A DNA stretch of 64,000 bases from Burkholderia sp. 8Y (lineage in GTDB: Bacteria > Pseudomonadota > Gammaproteobacteria > Burkholderiales > Burkholderiaceae): NCBI RefSeq assembly GCF_902506145.1, contig NZ_LR733519.1, positions 1,068,688 through 1,132,687 of the forward strand. Direction: 5' to 3'. Positions 55,911 to 64,000 of this stretch are shown one piece after another. Below the pieces are notes generated by a model. The model did no database searches. It was given only the letters and a program-made list of their open reading frames with translations, and was not told the DNA's origin. The translations under genes were made by a program, and so were the position numbers. The stretch's first letter is position 1, and each line of letters opens with the position of its first letter.

Positions 55911-56663
55911 TCAGTAAATGGTGACGCCGCTGTCCACGGGAATGATCTGTCCCGTCGTGCGACGCGACTCGTCCGAACCGAGATAGACCGCCACGTGGGC
56001 CATATCCGCGGGCTCACACGGACCGAGCAGGCACTGGTCCGCCAGCGTGCGCAGTTCCTCGCGTTCGTCGACCAGATGCCGAACGCGCTCAGAAAGCGTC
56101 AGCCCTGGCGCGATCGCGTTAACGCGTATCCGCGAAGCGGCATATTCCAGCGCCATCGAACGCGTCAGTGCATGGACGCCGCCCTTCGCCGCCGTGTAGC
56201 AATCGCGGTCACTCAGCGCCGTCAGCGCAACCATCGAAGAAAAATTGATGACGGCGCCGCCACCCGCTTGCTGCAGATGAGGAATGCCGTATTTGCAGAC
56301 GAGAAACGTGCCGAACAGATCGAGTTTGATTGCCCGCCAGAATTCGTCTTCCGGCGCATCGGTAACTCGTGCGTCGTTCGGCGTGGAGCCGCCGGCGGTA
56401 TTGCACAGGATGTCGATGTTCCCGAATGCTTGCGCCGCCCGCGCAAGACCGTCGCACACGTTCTGTCTATCGGTGACGTCGAGCCTGACCGGAATGATCC
56501 TGTCTCCGCCTCCGCTCGCCTTGGCCGCTGCTTCCGCGAGATTCTGGTGAATATCGCCTGCCAGCACCCGTGCGCCTTCGGCGACGAAGCGTTTGCAGAC
56601 TTCGGTTCCGATGCCGCCCCCGGCGCCAGTCACGAACGCGACCTTGCCATCGAGTCTTCCCAT
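55911..56663 (-). CDS. Short-chain dehydrogenase/reductase
   Basis: Classical SDR, 250 residues. The cofactor motif TGAGGGIG lies at 13-20, DVTD near 63, NTAGG near 88 (NNAG position), catalytic Ser in INFSSMVAL near 142 and Tyr/Lys in CYTAAKGG near 155, then IAPGLTLSERV. GGAGG lies six bases before ATG. It is intact and probably NAD(H)-dependent from the Asp in AGDIHQ after strand 2. It may oxidise an alcohol to the ketone used by the monooxygenase. Confidence 0.93.
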   Translation of the reverse strand: MGRLDGKVAFVTGAGGGIGTEVCKRFVAEGARVLAGDIHQNLAEAAAKASGGGDRIIPVRLDVTDRQNVCDGLARAAQAFGNIDILCNTAGGSTPNDARVTDAPEDEFWRAIKLDLFGTFLVCKYGIPHLQQAGGGAVINFSSMVALTALSDRDCYTAAKGGVHALTRSMALEYAASRIRVNAIAPGLTLSERVRHLVDEREELRTLADQCLLGPCEPADMAHVAVYLGSDESRRTTGQIIPVDSGVTIY

Positions 56664-57296
56664 TTCGAGCCTCCTTTATTACACCATGCGTCCATCGTCT
56701 CGCCGCACGCGCCGTATCGAGCACTGCGCAGACCTCCTCGGCAGAGCGGATCGGTCTGGGATTGCCGCGACGTTCGTGTGCCGCCACGCGGACCGAGCGA
56801 CAAAAGACCGATCCGCGCGTGCGATGCTTGGGGTCGCGCAACCGGGATGGCAATCCAAGTCCGTCGCTGACCTGCGCACGACGTGTGACGACGTTCTTGC
56901 GTTGAAGCCGGCGCCATGGCCGTGCGCGAGCTCATGGTGCCGATGTTCGAGCGCGCGCATGGCACCGTCAATCGGGCCGGACGCCCTTTACCGTACTTTG
57001 AAACGGCGTCTGCCCTACCTTCCCACGGGTGGAGTTTCCGAACGCGCGTTCGTACTCCGTGCAGTGCGGAAAAACGCGGCCAGAAATGTTTCGACGCACG
57101 GAACAACGACGAGTCGCGCATTGACGCGTTCATGGCCGGCCCACAGGATCGCAGAACGCCGCCGATCGATCGTTCGGCGGAGCCCATGACTCCCGCGCCT
57201 GTCCGATGCGATCGTCAATCACATGTAAGCACGCCGGCTAATACGCAGGCCTTCATGCTCCGGATCGCTCGACATCGCAACTCAGCTCCTCTACGC
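56664..57296. other. Eroded stretch, no gene assigned
   Basis: About 630 bases. Frames on both strands are open for long distances because of GC content, but none could be matched to a family. It is likely degraded coding sequence given the surroundings. Confidence 0.4.
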
Positions 57297-58588
57297 ATGA
57301 ACGATGCCGAAACCGTGACACCGAATTCCGCGATCCATGGTCGTCGACCGGGCGACTACCGCGAACTTTGCGCGCTCATTCGTCCGGGCGATTCTGTGAT
57401 GTGGGGTCAATCGCATGCGGAGCCGGTGACCCTCATGCGCGCCCTGGTTGCACAGCGAGAACAGCTGAAGCGAATCCGCCTCTTTCTCGGCATCGGTCTC
57501 GCCGACATACTCAGCCCCGAGCATGCCGACGCCTTCGATTTCCTCGCCTACTGCGGCACCGGAACCAACCGCAAGCTCGCGCGAGCGGGCGTGCTCGACA
57601 TTCTTCCGGTGCATTATTCTCAGCTTCCGGAACTGATTCGCACCGGTCGGCTGCGGATCGACGTCGTCATGTTGCAGGTATCGCCGCCGGATGAACGCGG
57701 CCGATACAGCCTCGGGCTCGCCCGCGAGTACCTGGTCGAAGCAGTCAGGCACGCGCGCGCAATCGTCGCGGAAGTGCATCCCGACGTACCGTGGACCTAC
57801 GGGGGCCCCTATCTCCAGGACAGCGACATCGACCTGCTGGTGGCGTCGGAAGCGTCGTTTCCGGACGCTCAGCCGGCCGAAGTGGGGCCGGTGGAGCAGA
57901 CGATCGGGCGCCACGTCGCATCGCTGGTGGAAGACGGAGCGACTCTGCAGACGGGGATCGGTTCGATCCCGGACGCGGTGATGGCGCAACTCCACGACAG
58001 ACGCGATCTCGGCGTGCATACCGGCAGCATCGAGACGGCATCGTGGCATTGTGCGAAGCCGGTGTCGTGACAAATGCGCGAAAGACCATCGATGTCGGAA
58101 TCACCATCGGCGGAGTCATCATGGGCTCCGATCGCACGCGCCGCTCTGCGCACCGCAATCCTGCCCTTCAACTGCGCGGCACGGAATACACGCATGCCCC
58201 ATCCGTGCCGCGCCGAATCGAACGCTTCGTCGCGATCAATTCGGCGGTGCAAGTGGACCTCACGGGCCAGGTGAACGCCGAAGCGATCGGCGACACATAT
58301 GTCGGTGCGGTGGGCGGTGTCGGCGATTTCCTGCGTGCGGCGCAGCCCAGCCGGGGGGGCGTGCCCGTGGTTGCGTTGCCGTCGACCGCTGGCCCGCACA
58401 GCCGGATCGCGACGCGCGTCTCAGGGCCCGTAACGGTGCCGCGCAGCGATGCGTGCGTCATCGTCACTGAATACGAGATCGCCGATCTGCGCGGCCTGTC
58501 GATCGCCGAGCGCATTCCGAAGCTCATTGCCGTCGCTAATCCAGACCACCGTGAACGGCTGGCCCGCGAATGTGTTGCGGGCACTTGA
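57297..58588 (+). pseudogene. Acetyl-CoA hydrolase/4-hydroxybutyrate CoA-transferase family, one frameshift
   Basis: The first frame from ATG 57297 reads PGDSVMWGQSHAEPVTLMRA, LPVHYSQLPELIRTGRLRID, VSPPDERGRYSLGLAREY, LVEDGATLQTGIGSIPDAVM and ends early at 58070. From about 58032 the next frame continues DGIVALCEAGVVTNARKTID, RNPALQLRGTEYTH, RFVAINSAVQVDLTGQVNAE, YVGAVGGVGDFLRAAQPSRGG and VTEYEIADLRGLSIAERIPK. Together these make a full-length family member of about 430 residues. One base is missing near 58030. It would move CoA between acids in the degradation of the ring-cleaved substrate. Confidence 0.85.
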
Positions 58589-58619
58589 GGAAGCGCGCTG
58601 ATTTGCTTACACACGTTCA

Positions 58620-59020
58620 CAGCGCGATCACGTCGAGACGGTCCCGCGAGCCGAGCACCTTGTAGGCTTCGCTCCCCACTTCACTGCATTCTAAGTCGCG
58701 CAAGCAGTTGAACGTTGGAATCCCGAGTCGGCGCGTAGTCCAGCGACAGTACCGCCGCAGCAAATCGATATCGACGCTACAACGAATAGCGCAGATACCT
58801 GAGCGCGACAAGCGAGCGCGCACTCCGCGAAGTCGTCGGCATCGGGAGTCCCGTTGTGGAGACGAACTCCTAGTTGCCGAGCCAGCCCTCTCGCGGTGCA
58901 AACGCGGCCGGTCGCCAGACTTCGCGCCAGCTGCAAGACCATGCCCGGCGATGCGCGCGCCTCTTGTACCTTCACTGTCGCCGATCGACGCATCGTACCG
59001 ACTCGCGTCTTCATGCACTG
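58620..59020 (-). pseudogene. Remnant of an IclR-family regulator
   Basis: Read on the minus strand across frames, this stretch parallels the intact IclR at 51078: TTGLPMPTTSRSARSLVALR against ATGLPAPTALRLLRSLVALG, RRYRFAAAVLSLDYAP against RKYALAPASLALGYAA, and VLGSRDRLDVIAL against LLGARDRLDVIIL. It contains several stops and frame changes and ends at the ORF stop near 58617, so it lacks the effector domain. Confidence 0.65.
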
Positions 59021-59420
59021 TCGAACGTAGCTGCTCTCCGATTGGGCTGCGGCCACATCGATAGCTTCATTGTCTCTATCTTGCTTTCCGAGCGACGCAT
59101 GTGCGCGGACTGATGAGTCATGGCCAAACGCCACGCATCGACGCGGACGCGCAACAAGCGTTCATCCGCTGCGTTGCATTCGATAGAGGCGCAAACCAGT
59201 CAGATCAAAGCCCTTTCATGCTCGGAAGCGAAGGATTACTTTACAGAATTCTCGACGACACCGGCGTAGCGCAGTGCGCCGAAGTACGGCACACAAGGTC
59301 GGTCGAAAAGGCGCCGTCGCAGTCGCTGGCCAAGATGCCCGTTATGGCTGAATGTAATCGACGCATCAGCGCGGCGCACTGCACATGCATTGCCGCACAT
59401 TGCCGACGAGTGAAACTCCC
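59021..59420. other. Gene-free stretch
   Basis: About 400 bases with no recognisable coding sequence on either strand. Confidence 0.4.
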
Positions 59421-59624
59421 TCAGTCGCGGTGATGAAAGAGCGGCGCGTGGTCCATCCAGTCGTACTGACCCGGGCCGCCCGTCCATGCCCAGTTCACGT
59501 TGTCGCGCCGTACGCGGCTCATATCCGCTTTGGCCGGCGATTGTTCGACGTGGATTGCCTTCTCATCCGCGGCGCGCTCTTCGGCAGGCCGCTGCGAGTT
59601 ACTATGTTTGCTGAAATCTGTCAT
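59421..59624 (-). CDS. Small hypothetical protein, 67 residues
   Basis: ATG at 59624 has GGGAG six bases upstream. The product is polar and acidic, with RPAEERAADEKAIHVEQSP and ends WTGGPGQYDWMDHAPLFHHRD-like aromatic sequence. No family was recognised. It directly follows the broken acyl-CoA dehydrogenase, with which the frame is continuous, so it may be a separate gene or the start of a truncated larger protein. Confidence 0.45.
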   Translation of the reverse strand: MTDFSKHSNSQRPAEERAADEKAIHVEQSPAKADMSRVRRDNVNWAWTGGPGQYDWMDHAPLFHHRD

Positions 59625-59639
59625 TGCATTCTCCCTAGG

Positions 59640-60330
59640 TGGCATTGGGCCCCCGAATCTGGCGCGGGCGATCACCAGTTGCTGGATCTGCGTTGTGCCG
59701 TCATACGTGCGGAACCGCCGCACATCGCGGTAAAAGCGATCAATGCGATACTCGGCCATCTAGCCAGTGCTGGCGAAAATCTGCACGGCCCGGTCCGCTA
59801 CGCCGCCATACATCTTGCAGGCGAACAGCTTGGCGCGAGACGTCTCGGTGCTCACACCAGCTTTCGGCGCCCCGCCGCGCGGCGTACATCACAATTTAGC
59901 GGTCTGCATAAAATACGGCCTTGTCTACGGCCACCGTCGCCTGCACGATCCGAAAATCGGCGATCGGTTTGCCGAACTCCTTAGCTACGCTGCGTACGAC
60001 AGCGCCATCGACAACATGCGTTCGGCCACCGTCAATCATCCCGCCGCGATGTGCATGCGGCCCTCGTCCAGGACCGTCATCGCAGTCTTGAAGCCCTGGT
60101 CTTCCTTCCCGCCGATCGGATTGACAGCCGGCATACGCGCGTTTTTGGAAATCACGGCGAAGGTATGTGCGCCCTTCTGAACGGTTTTTGTGTCGCTTAC
60201 GTAAGCTGCCGGGCGTTTTCGCGTCGACCATGAGAGCCGAAATGCCGCCGAGCCTTCGTCCTCCAGATTGCCTGGCGCGATCATCGCCCGGAGGCGATGG
60301 CGGCGATCGTTGCCACATGTGCGGCGAGGT
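59640..60330 (-). pseudogene. Acyl-CoA dehydrogenase, decayed (N-terminal half missing)
   Basis: Pieces in several frames show the middle and C-terminal parts of an acyl-CoA dehydrogenase: ALMVDAKTPG, PVNPIGGKEDQGFKTAMTVL-like sequence, LDEGRMHIAAG, FGKPIADFRIVQATVA, LFACKMYGGVADRAVQIFAS, an in-frame TAG at 59760-59762, then AEYRIDRFYRDVRRFRTYDG and TQIQQLVIARA. The gene is inactive; the outer limits are approximate. Confidence 0.82.
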
Positions 60331-60479
60331 TTTCTACCCGACACGTTTGCGCGTTGGCACGCGGTCGCGGGTGTTCTACTAGTCCATGAAGCGTTCGGCG
60401 CATGCGCGGCGATGCCGTCAGCCTGACAGCCATGTTTCATTTGTAACGAGGACACGCGGCCGACCAGGTCTGCCGGCGA

Positions 60480-60710
60480 CTAGGCGATGCGCATCGTCGC
60501 GTGACGCGGCAGCGGCGGGAATACATACCACGCGCCGTCCTCGTGCTGAAAGAACCAGATCGCGACGTCTCCCGTGGATGCTCTCGCGTCGATCCTCACA
60601 CAGCGCCTGCAAGCCGTACGCCGAAGGAAGCGGATGCGCAACGGGATCGCCCGGTTCGGTGTGAGCCAGCTCTCGATCGCATCGCGCAAGGTCTTTCTCG
60701 TCACGTTCAT
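60480..60710 (-). CDS. Conserved hypothetical protein, 76 residues
   Basis: ATG at 60710 has GGAG six bases upstream. It opens MNVTRKTLRDAIESWLTPNR, and later reads DVAIWFFQHEDGAWYVFPP. It resembles small proteins common in Burkholderia and Paraburkholderia of unknown function. It is intact and stands alone among remnants. Confidence 0.7.
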   Translation of the reverse strand: MNVTRKTLRDAIESWLTPNRAIPLRIRFLRRTACRRCVRIDARASTGDVAIWFFQHEDGAWYVFPPLPRHATMRIA

Positions 60711-60875
60711 TACTATCTCCTGCGTTCAGCCGCTCGCTTCAATGCTTTCTTCATTGCGCTCATCGTGCGGCCCGGCGCTATCGAGTGTCAACCACACCGA
60801 TCATCAAGTTCCGTACTTCGACACGACAACAAGGCAAACGGCACGTGCTGGTCCAATACATCAATCCAGAGCTCC

Positions 60876-61290
60876 TTAGTCATTCGCTCGGCCGGGAGAG
60901 CAGGTACCGCGGACATTAGGCCCGCCTCGCAATGGAAGCGCCGACGCTGCAAGGCCAAGCACTGCCTGATGCAGGCGGACCTCGTCGATGATAAAGAGTC
61001 CGAACTCGCGCACTGCAGCCAGACCGCGATCCGCGCGACTAAAGAATTCGCACACTAACTGGATACGCACGGCATGTGGCATCTCTGACTCGCTTTCGAT
61101 GCTCTACGCGCCGTGCTCAAACGCCACGTCGACGAGTTCGTTCGACGAAACGTGGTCGTAGAGCTAGCCGCCTCGAAAAGCGAGATCCGCAATCGAGCGC
61201 ACGTAGTTGCGGTGTCGCGCTGCGTCAGGAAGGAGCGCCCCGCCATCCGCAGCAGCACCTCCCGTATCTGCGCTCGTATTTGCATTTTGC
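60876..61290 (-). pseudogene. Probable TetR-family regulator remnant
   Basis: Across frames the minus strand reads VRSIADLAFRGG, stop, LYDHVSSNELVDVAFEHG, stop, and then RIQLVCEFFSRADRGLAAVR. The first part has the spacing of a TetR helix-turn-helix (IADxAGxSxGSLYxHFxSKEEL). With two stops and a short body it cannot be functional. The assignment is tentative. Confidence 0.4.
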
Positions 61291-61532
61291 TTTCCGCGTC
61301 TCTCTGCTCCCCAACGTTCAGTTGTGCCGCCGTCGGGCGCGTGCCCCCCTATCTAACGCTCGGTTGGTATTTACCTCTTTCCATTCGCGCGAGCTACCGC
61401 GTCCATTCTACGGAACGATCAGCGGCCACGCGTTGACAATGCCGCCACCGTTGGACGACGCTTCGGGCTGTGACCTGCGGTTCGCCGCACGGCATCTTCC
61501 GCCGCACCTTACCCGCAATCAGAGGAATTCCG
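61291..61532. other. Promoter region of the alpha/beta hydrolase gene
   Basis: About 240 bases upstream of the hydrolase gene, with no coding content recognised. Confidence 0.4.
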
Positions 61533-62426
61533 ATGAAAAGCGTAAGCTCCGAGTCCTGCATACCGAAGCCAATGCATACATGGCGAAGTTCCGGAGGGGT
61601 CCGGTTAGCCGGCGACACGTGGGGCCCGCCTGACGGACCGCCCGTCGTTCTCCTGCACGGCGGCGGCCAGACCCGCCACGCTTGGGGCGGCACGGGCGAA
61701 CGGCTCAGCCGTGCCGGATACTTCGCCATTGCTTACGACGCCCGTGGACACGGCGATTCCGACTGGAGCGCCGACGGCGACTACAGCCTCGACGCGCTTG
61801 CCTCGGACCTAATTTGCGTGCTCGCGGCCCTGGGCGTTCACCGCCCCGCGCTCATCGGCGCCTCGCTGGGCGGTGCGACGAGCCTCGTCGCGATCGCCGA
61901 GAAGCAGGTAGAGGCAAGCGCACTGATCCTCGTGGATATCGTGCCGTATTGCGAACCTGCGGGCGTTAATCGAATCCGCACATTCATGACACAGCACCCG
62001 GACGGATTCGGTTCCCTCGATGAAGTCGCCGATGCAATCGCTGTTTATAGGCCGTCGCAATCGCGCCATCGTAATCTCACCGGCCTGGCAAAAAACGTGC
62101 GGCTCGGCAATGATGGCCGTTACCGCTGGCACTGGGACCCGAAGTTCCTCGCAAGACCCATCGATCCTGACGCGCGCCACGTGCGTCTTGCCGACTCGGC
62201 AAGACGCCTTGCACTGCCCACCCTGCTCGTGCGTGGCGGCAGCTCCGATATCGTCAGTGAAGCCGGCGTGAAAGAGTTTATCGAACTGTGCCCCCATGCG
62301 GCATACGTGAACATCGCACAGGCGGGCCATATGGTCGCCGGGGATCGCAACGATCTGTTCGGCGACGCGGCCATAGCTTTTCTCGCGCAGCGGAACGGCG
62401 TCGCAAAGTCGGCCAGATTGGCGTAA
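61533..62426 (+). CDS. Alpha/beta hydrolase
   Basis: 297 residues, single domain. The oxyanion motif VVLLHGGGQTRHAWGG lies near 38, the acid-region strand YDARGHGDSDWS near 70, the nucleophile elbow ALIGASLGGATS near 108, a late Asp in LLVRGGSSDIVSE near 232, and the catalytic His in IAQAGHMVAGDRND near 262. It is intact. ATG at 61533 has AGAGGA six bases upstream. It could hydrolyse an ester or lactone or cleave a C-C bond in the cluster's pathway. Confidence 0.92.
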   Translation: MKSVSSESCIPKPMHTWRSSGGVRLAGDTWGPPDGPPVVLLHGGGQTRHAWGGTGERLSRAGYFAIAYDARGHGDSDWSADGDYSLDALASDLICVLAALGVHRPALIGASLGGATSLVAIAEKQVEASALILVDIVPYCEPAGVNRIRTFMTQHPDGFGSLDEVADAIAVYRPSQSRHRNLTGLAKNVRLGNDGRYRWHWDPKFLARPIDPDARHVRLADSARRLALPTLLVRGGSSDIVSEAGVKEFIELCPHAAYVNIAQAGHMVAGDRNDLFGDAAIAFLAQRNGVAKSARLA

Positions 62427-62463
62427 TCGGGCGGCCGGACGCCGTCGAGGCCGCTTCGCGCCC

Positions 62464-62877
62464 TCAGATCGGGGGCGACTCCGGAATGTTAGAAAAGTGG
62501 TGCTGGCGTATCTTCCACTCACCGTGCTCCCGCGCGATGACGAGCGTCGTTCGCAGCCGGGAACGCGACTGGCGGTCGCCGCCGAGCACGAATAGGAATT
62601 CGCCGAAGCCCTGCGCGAGAAAACAGTCATCCGTGATAAGGATGAAGTGCTGCTCCACCAACTCCAGCGTGGCTGATTCGATAACGCCTTCATACGAGGC
62701 GAAATATTCGCGGACCGCGCTTGCCCCTACAGCATGCGCGGGCCGTCCGCCGAAGAACAGCGCGTCGTCCGTGTACACCGCCGTCAGCGCGTCCGCGTTC
62801 CAGTCGCGCGCGGACATGTTCCACGAAGCCTGGACGGCACGCAGCGCCGAGCGGGCTCCATCAATGCTCCCCTGCAT
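62464..62877 (-). CDS. SnoaL-like/DUF4440-type NTF2-fold protein
   Basis: 137 residues. Motifs are SWNMSARDWNADALTAVYTD, DALFFGGRPAHAVGASAVRE, YEGVIESATLELVEQHFILI and LVIAREHGEWKIRQHHFSN. GAGGAG lies eight bases before ATG. It is convergent with the alpha/beta hydrolase (37-base gap). The fold is shared by ketosteroid-isomerase-like enzymes; its function is unknown. Confidence 0.85.
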   Translation of the reverse strand: MQGSIDGARSALRAVQASWNMSARDWNADALTAVYTDDALFFGGRPAHAVGASAVREYFASYEGVIESATLELVEQHFILITDDCFLAQGFGEFLFVLGGDRQSRSRLRTTLVIAREHGEWKIRQHHFSNIPESPPI

Positions 62878-63449
62878 TGCATTGTCTCCTCATCGATTCA
62901 GTGATTTTCCGCCATAACGTCCGACAAGCTCGCGAAACCTCGCATCGCAGTTTCCACGCGCCAGCGGACGGTCGAGCCGCTCCCTTAGCATGATGTGCGC
63001 GCGCATTGCGGTCAATTCACCCGATCGTTCTGTTCCGTAGCCTGAAACTCGTGGCACTCATTGGCGGTTCGGTGTTTTCGGTGTGTTCGTCACGTTTTCG
63101 CGCCTCATCGAAGACAAAAAAGTTCCCAATGCCAAGACGTCGTCAGGTCTCCTCCCCGCAGTCGATACTTTCGAGTACTCAACTTCTGTCGTTCGTCGTT
63201 GGCGCGCATTGCCTTGAAATTGGGTATAAGCGGAACCGGCGGAAATTGGCGTCCGTCCTTTACAATAGACGATGCCCCACCCATGCACCGGTTGAGAAGC
63301 GCGGACGGGTTTCTCGTGGCTGGCGACTCGTGCGGCTACCCCGGCGGCATCCCGTGATTCTGCTGTGGGCCCGATGCGAAAACGTGCGGCCCTTGCCGGT
63401 ACGCTTCGAGAGTTAATGTCAATTGTGGTGTTTGCAAGGCGCGGCCTGA
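62878..63449. other. Gene-free stretch before the terminal IS element
   Basis: About 570 bases with no recognisable gene. The right inverted end of the IS256-type element should lie between about 63410 and 63440, but its exact end is not clear without the partner end. Confidence 0.4.
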
Positions 63450-64000
63450 TCAGGCGGCAAGCGGTTGCTGAGCCGGTGTGCTGTCGGTCACCGGTAGACC
63501 GTCTTTGAATGGGACGCCTTCAAGCAGCGAGGCGATTTTTTGTGGCGCACGAATGCGCCGCCATGATTGTTCCGCCGACTCGATTAGCTTGAATGCAAGG
63601 CCAAGAAAGGTCGGACGCGATACGCAATTGCGCGTGAGGGTTGTTCGATGCCGAACGGTGGCAAAGGTTGACTCAATCGGATTGGTTGTTCGCAAGTGCT
63701 GCCAGTGTTCAGCGGGGAAGTCATAAAAGGCCAGCAGCTCGTCGCGATCCTTGGTGAGCTTTTCGGCCGCCTTCGGATACTTGGCCGAATAGGCGCCAGC
63801 GAAGCGGTCGAAAGCGGCGAGCGCTTCTTCGCGTGTGGCGGCTTGCCAAATCTGCTGCAGGCCGGCTTTGGCCCGACCGTGGTGTGATTTGGGCAAGGCG
63901 TTAAGAACGTTTCCAGTCTTGTGAAACCAGCAGCGCTGGTGCCGCGTCTTGGGAAACACTTCAGCCAATGCCGCCCACAGACCCATTGCCCCATCGCCGG
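63450..64000 (-). CDS. IS256/Mutator-family transposase, C-terminal part (cut by window edge)
   Basis: 183 visible codons of a DDE transposase: EVFPKTRHQRCWFHKTGNVL, ALPKSHHGRAKAGLQQIW, LAFYDFPAEHWQHLRTTNP, the glutamate-containing NPIESTFATVRHRTTLTRN, and FKLIESAEQSWRRI. This is the conserved C-terminal half of Mutator/IS256 transposases. The frame is open to the window end, so the N terminus is outside. The visible part is intact, so it may be active. Confidence 0.93.
   Translation of the reverse strand, partial: GDGAMGLWAALAEVFPKTRHQRCWFHKTGNVLNALPKSHHGRAKAGLQQIWQAATREEALAAFDRFAGAYSAKYPKAAEKLTKDRDELLAFYDFPAEHWQHLRTTNPIESTFATVRHRTTLTRNCVSRPTFLGLAFKLIESAEQSWRRIRAPQKIASLLEGVPFKDGLPVTDSTPAQQPLAA

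Noticed and set aside
56664-57296. Coding gene in the stretch between SDR and CoA transferase
   Set aside because: Several long frames overlap on both strands but none could be matched to a family; left as eroded sequence.
57291-58073. 260-codon minus-strand frame over the CoA-transferase gene
   Set aside because: Shadow frame; the plus strand shows family motifs throughout.
1-64000. CRISPR arrays, tRNA/rRNA genes, replication origin
   Set aside because: No regular short repeats with spacers, no tRNA-like cloverleaf with TTCRA loop, and no rep/par genes or iteron arrays were seen by eye.

Overview
The window looks like Burkholderiales DNA, most likely Paraburkholderia, Caballeronia or Burkholderia, and probably a secondary replicon or accessory chromosomal region. 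The grounds are high GC with strong G/C third-position use in the middle segments, a complete enuR/ehu/eut/doe ectoine-use locus, and several small hypothetical proteins typical of that order. An IS3-family end (left edge) and an IS256/Mutator-type transposase (right edge) bracket it. No rRNA, tRNA, CRISPR array or replication origin was recognised.

Region A (about 0.4-21.5 kb) is a large divergent catabolic locus. The minus strand reads M24 hydrolase (DoeA-like) - soxB - soxD - soxA - soxG - FolB-like - glyA - sdaA - threonine aldolase - aldehyde dehydrogenase - M20 amidohydrolase - ehuB-type binding protein. The plus strand reads two ehuC/ehuD-type permeases - ehuA-type ATPase - FadR-type GntR regulator - ProP-type symporter - tandem glycine riboswitch - dadA-type dehydrogenase (frameshifted). 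The logic is uptake of an ectoine-like or amide solute, hydrolysis, sarcosine to glycine plus a folate-bound C1 unit, then glycine to serine to pyruvate. Repeated TTGTnnACAA sites flank both promoter regions. An unrelated MFS gene follows.

Region B (24.0-36.7 kb) is a textbook ectoine/5-hydroxyectoine import and degradation locus. eutB-eutC-doeA-doeB-doeX-doeC-doeD lie on the minus strand behind enuR, and ehuB-ehuC-ehuD-ehuA are divergent on the plus strand. The regulator gene enuR carries a one-base frameshift.

Region C (36.7-45.6 kb) holds small hypothetical genes, an HU gene, and an intact operon: TRAP binding protein - fused TRAP permease - LacI-type regulator - 2-hydroxyacid dehydrogenase - amidohydrolase. 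A perfect inverted repeat lies upstream of it.

Region D (46.7-62.9 kb) is a decaying catabolic island. Intact genes (Baeyer-Villiger monooxygenase, two overlapping IclR regulators, an SDR, two SnoaL-like proteins, an alpha/beta hydrolase) are interspersed with broken ones: 3-hydroxyisobutyrate dehydrogenase-like, an HSL-type esterase, a double-CMD protein, MmgE/PrpD, DUF2889, a CoA transferase, an acyl-CoA dehydrogenase, an IclR copy, a probable TetR, and the tail of a second monooxygenase. All functional statements rest on reading the translated sequence by eye; no database search was run.
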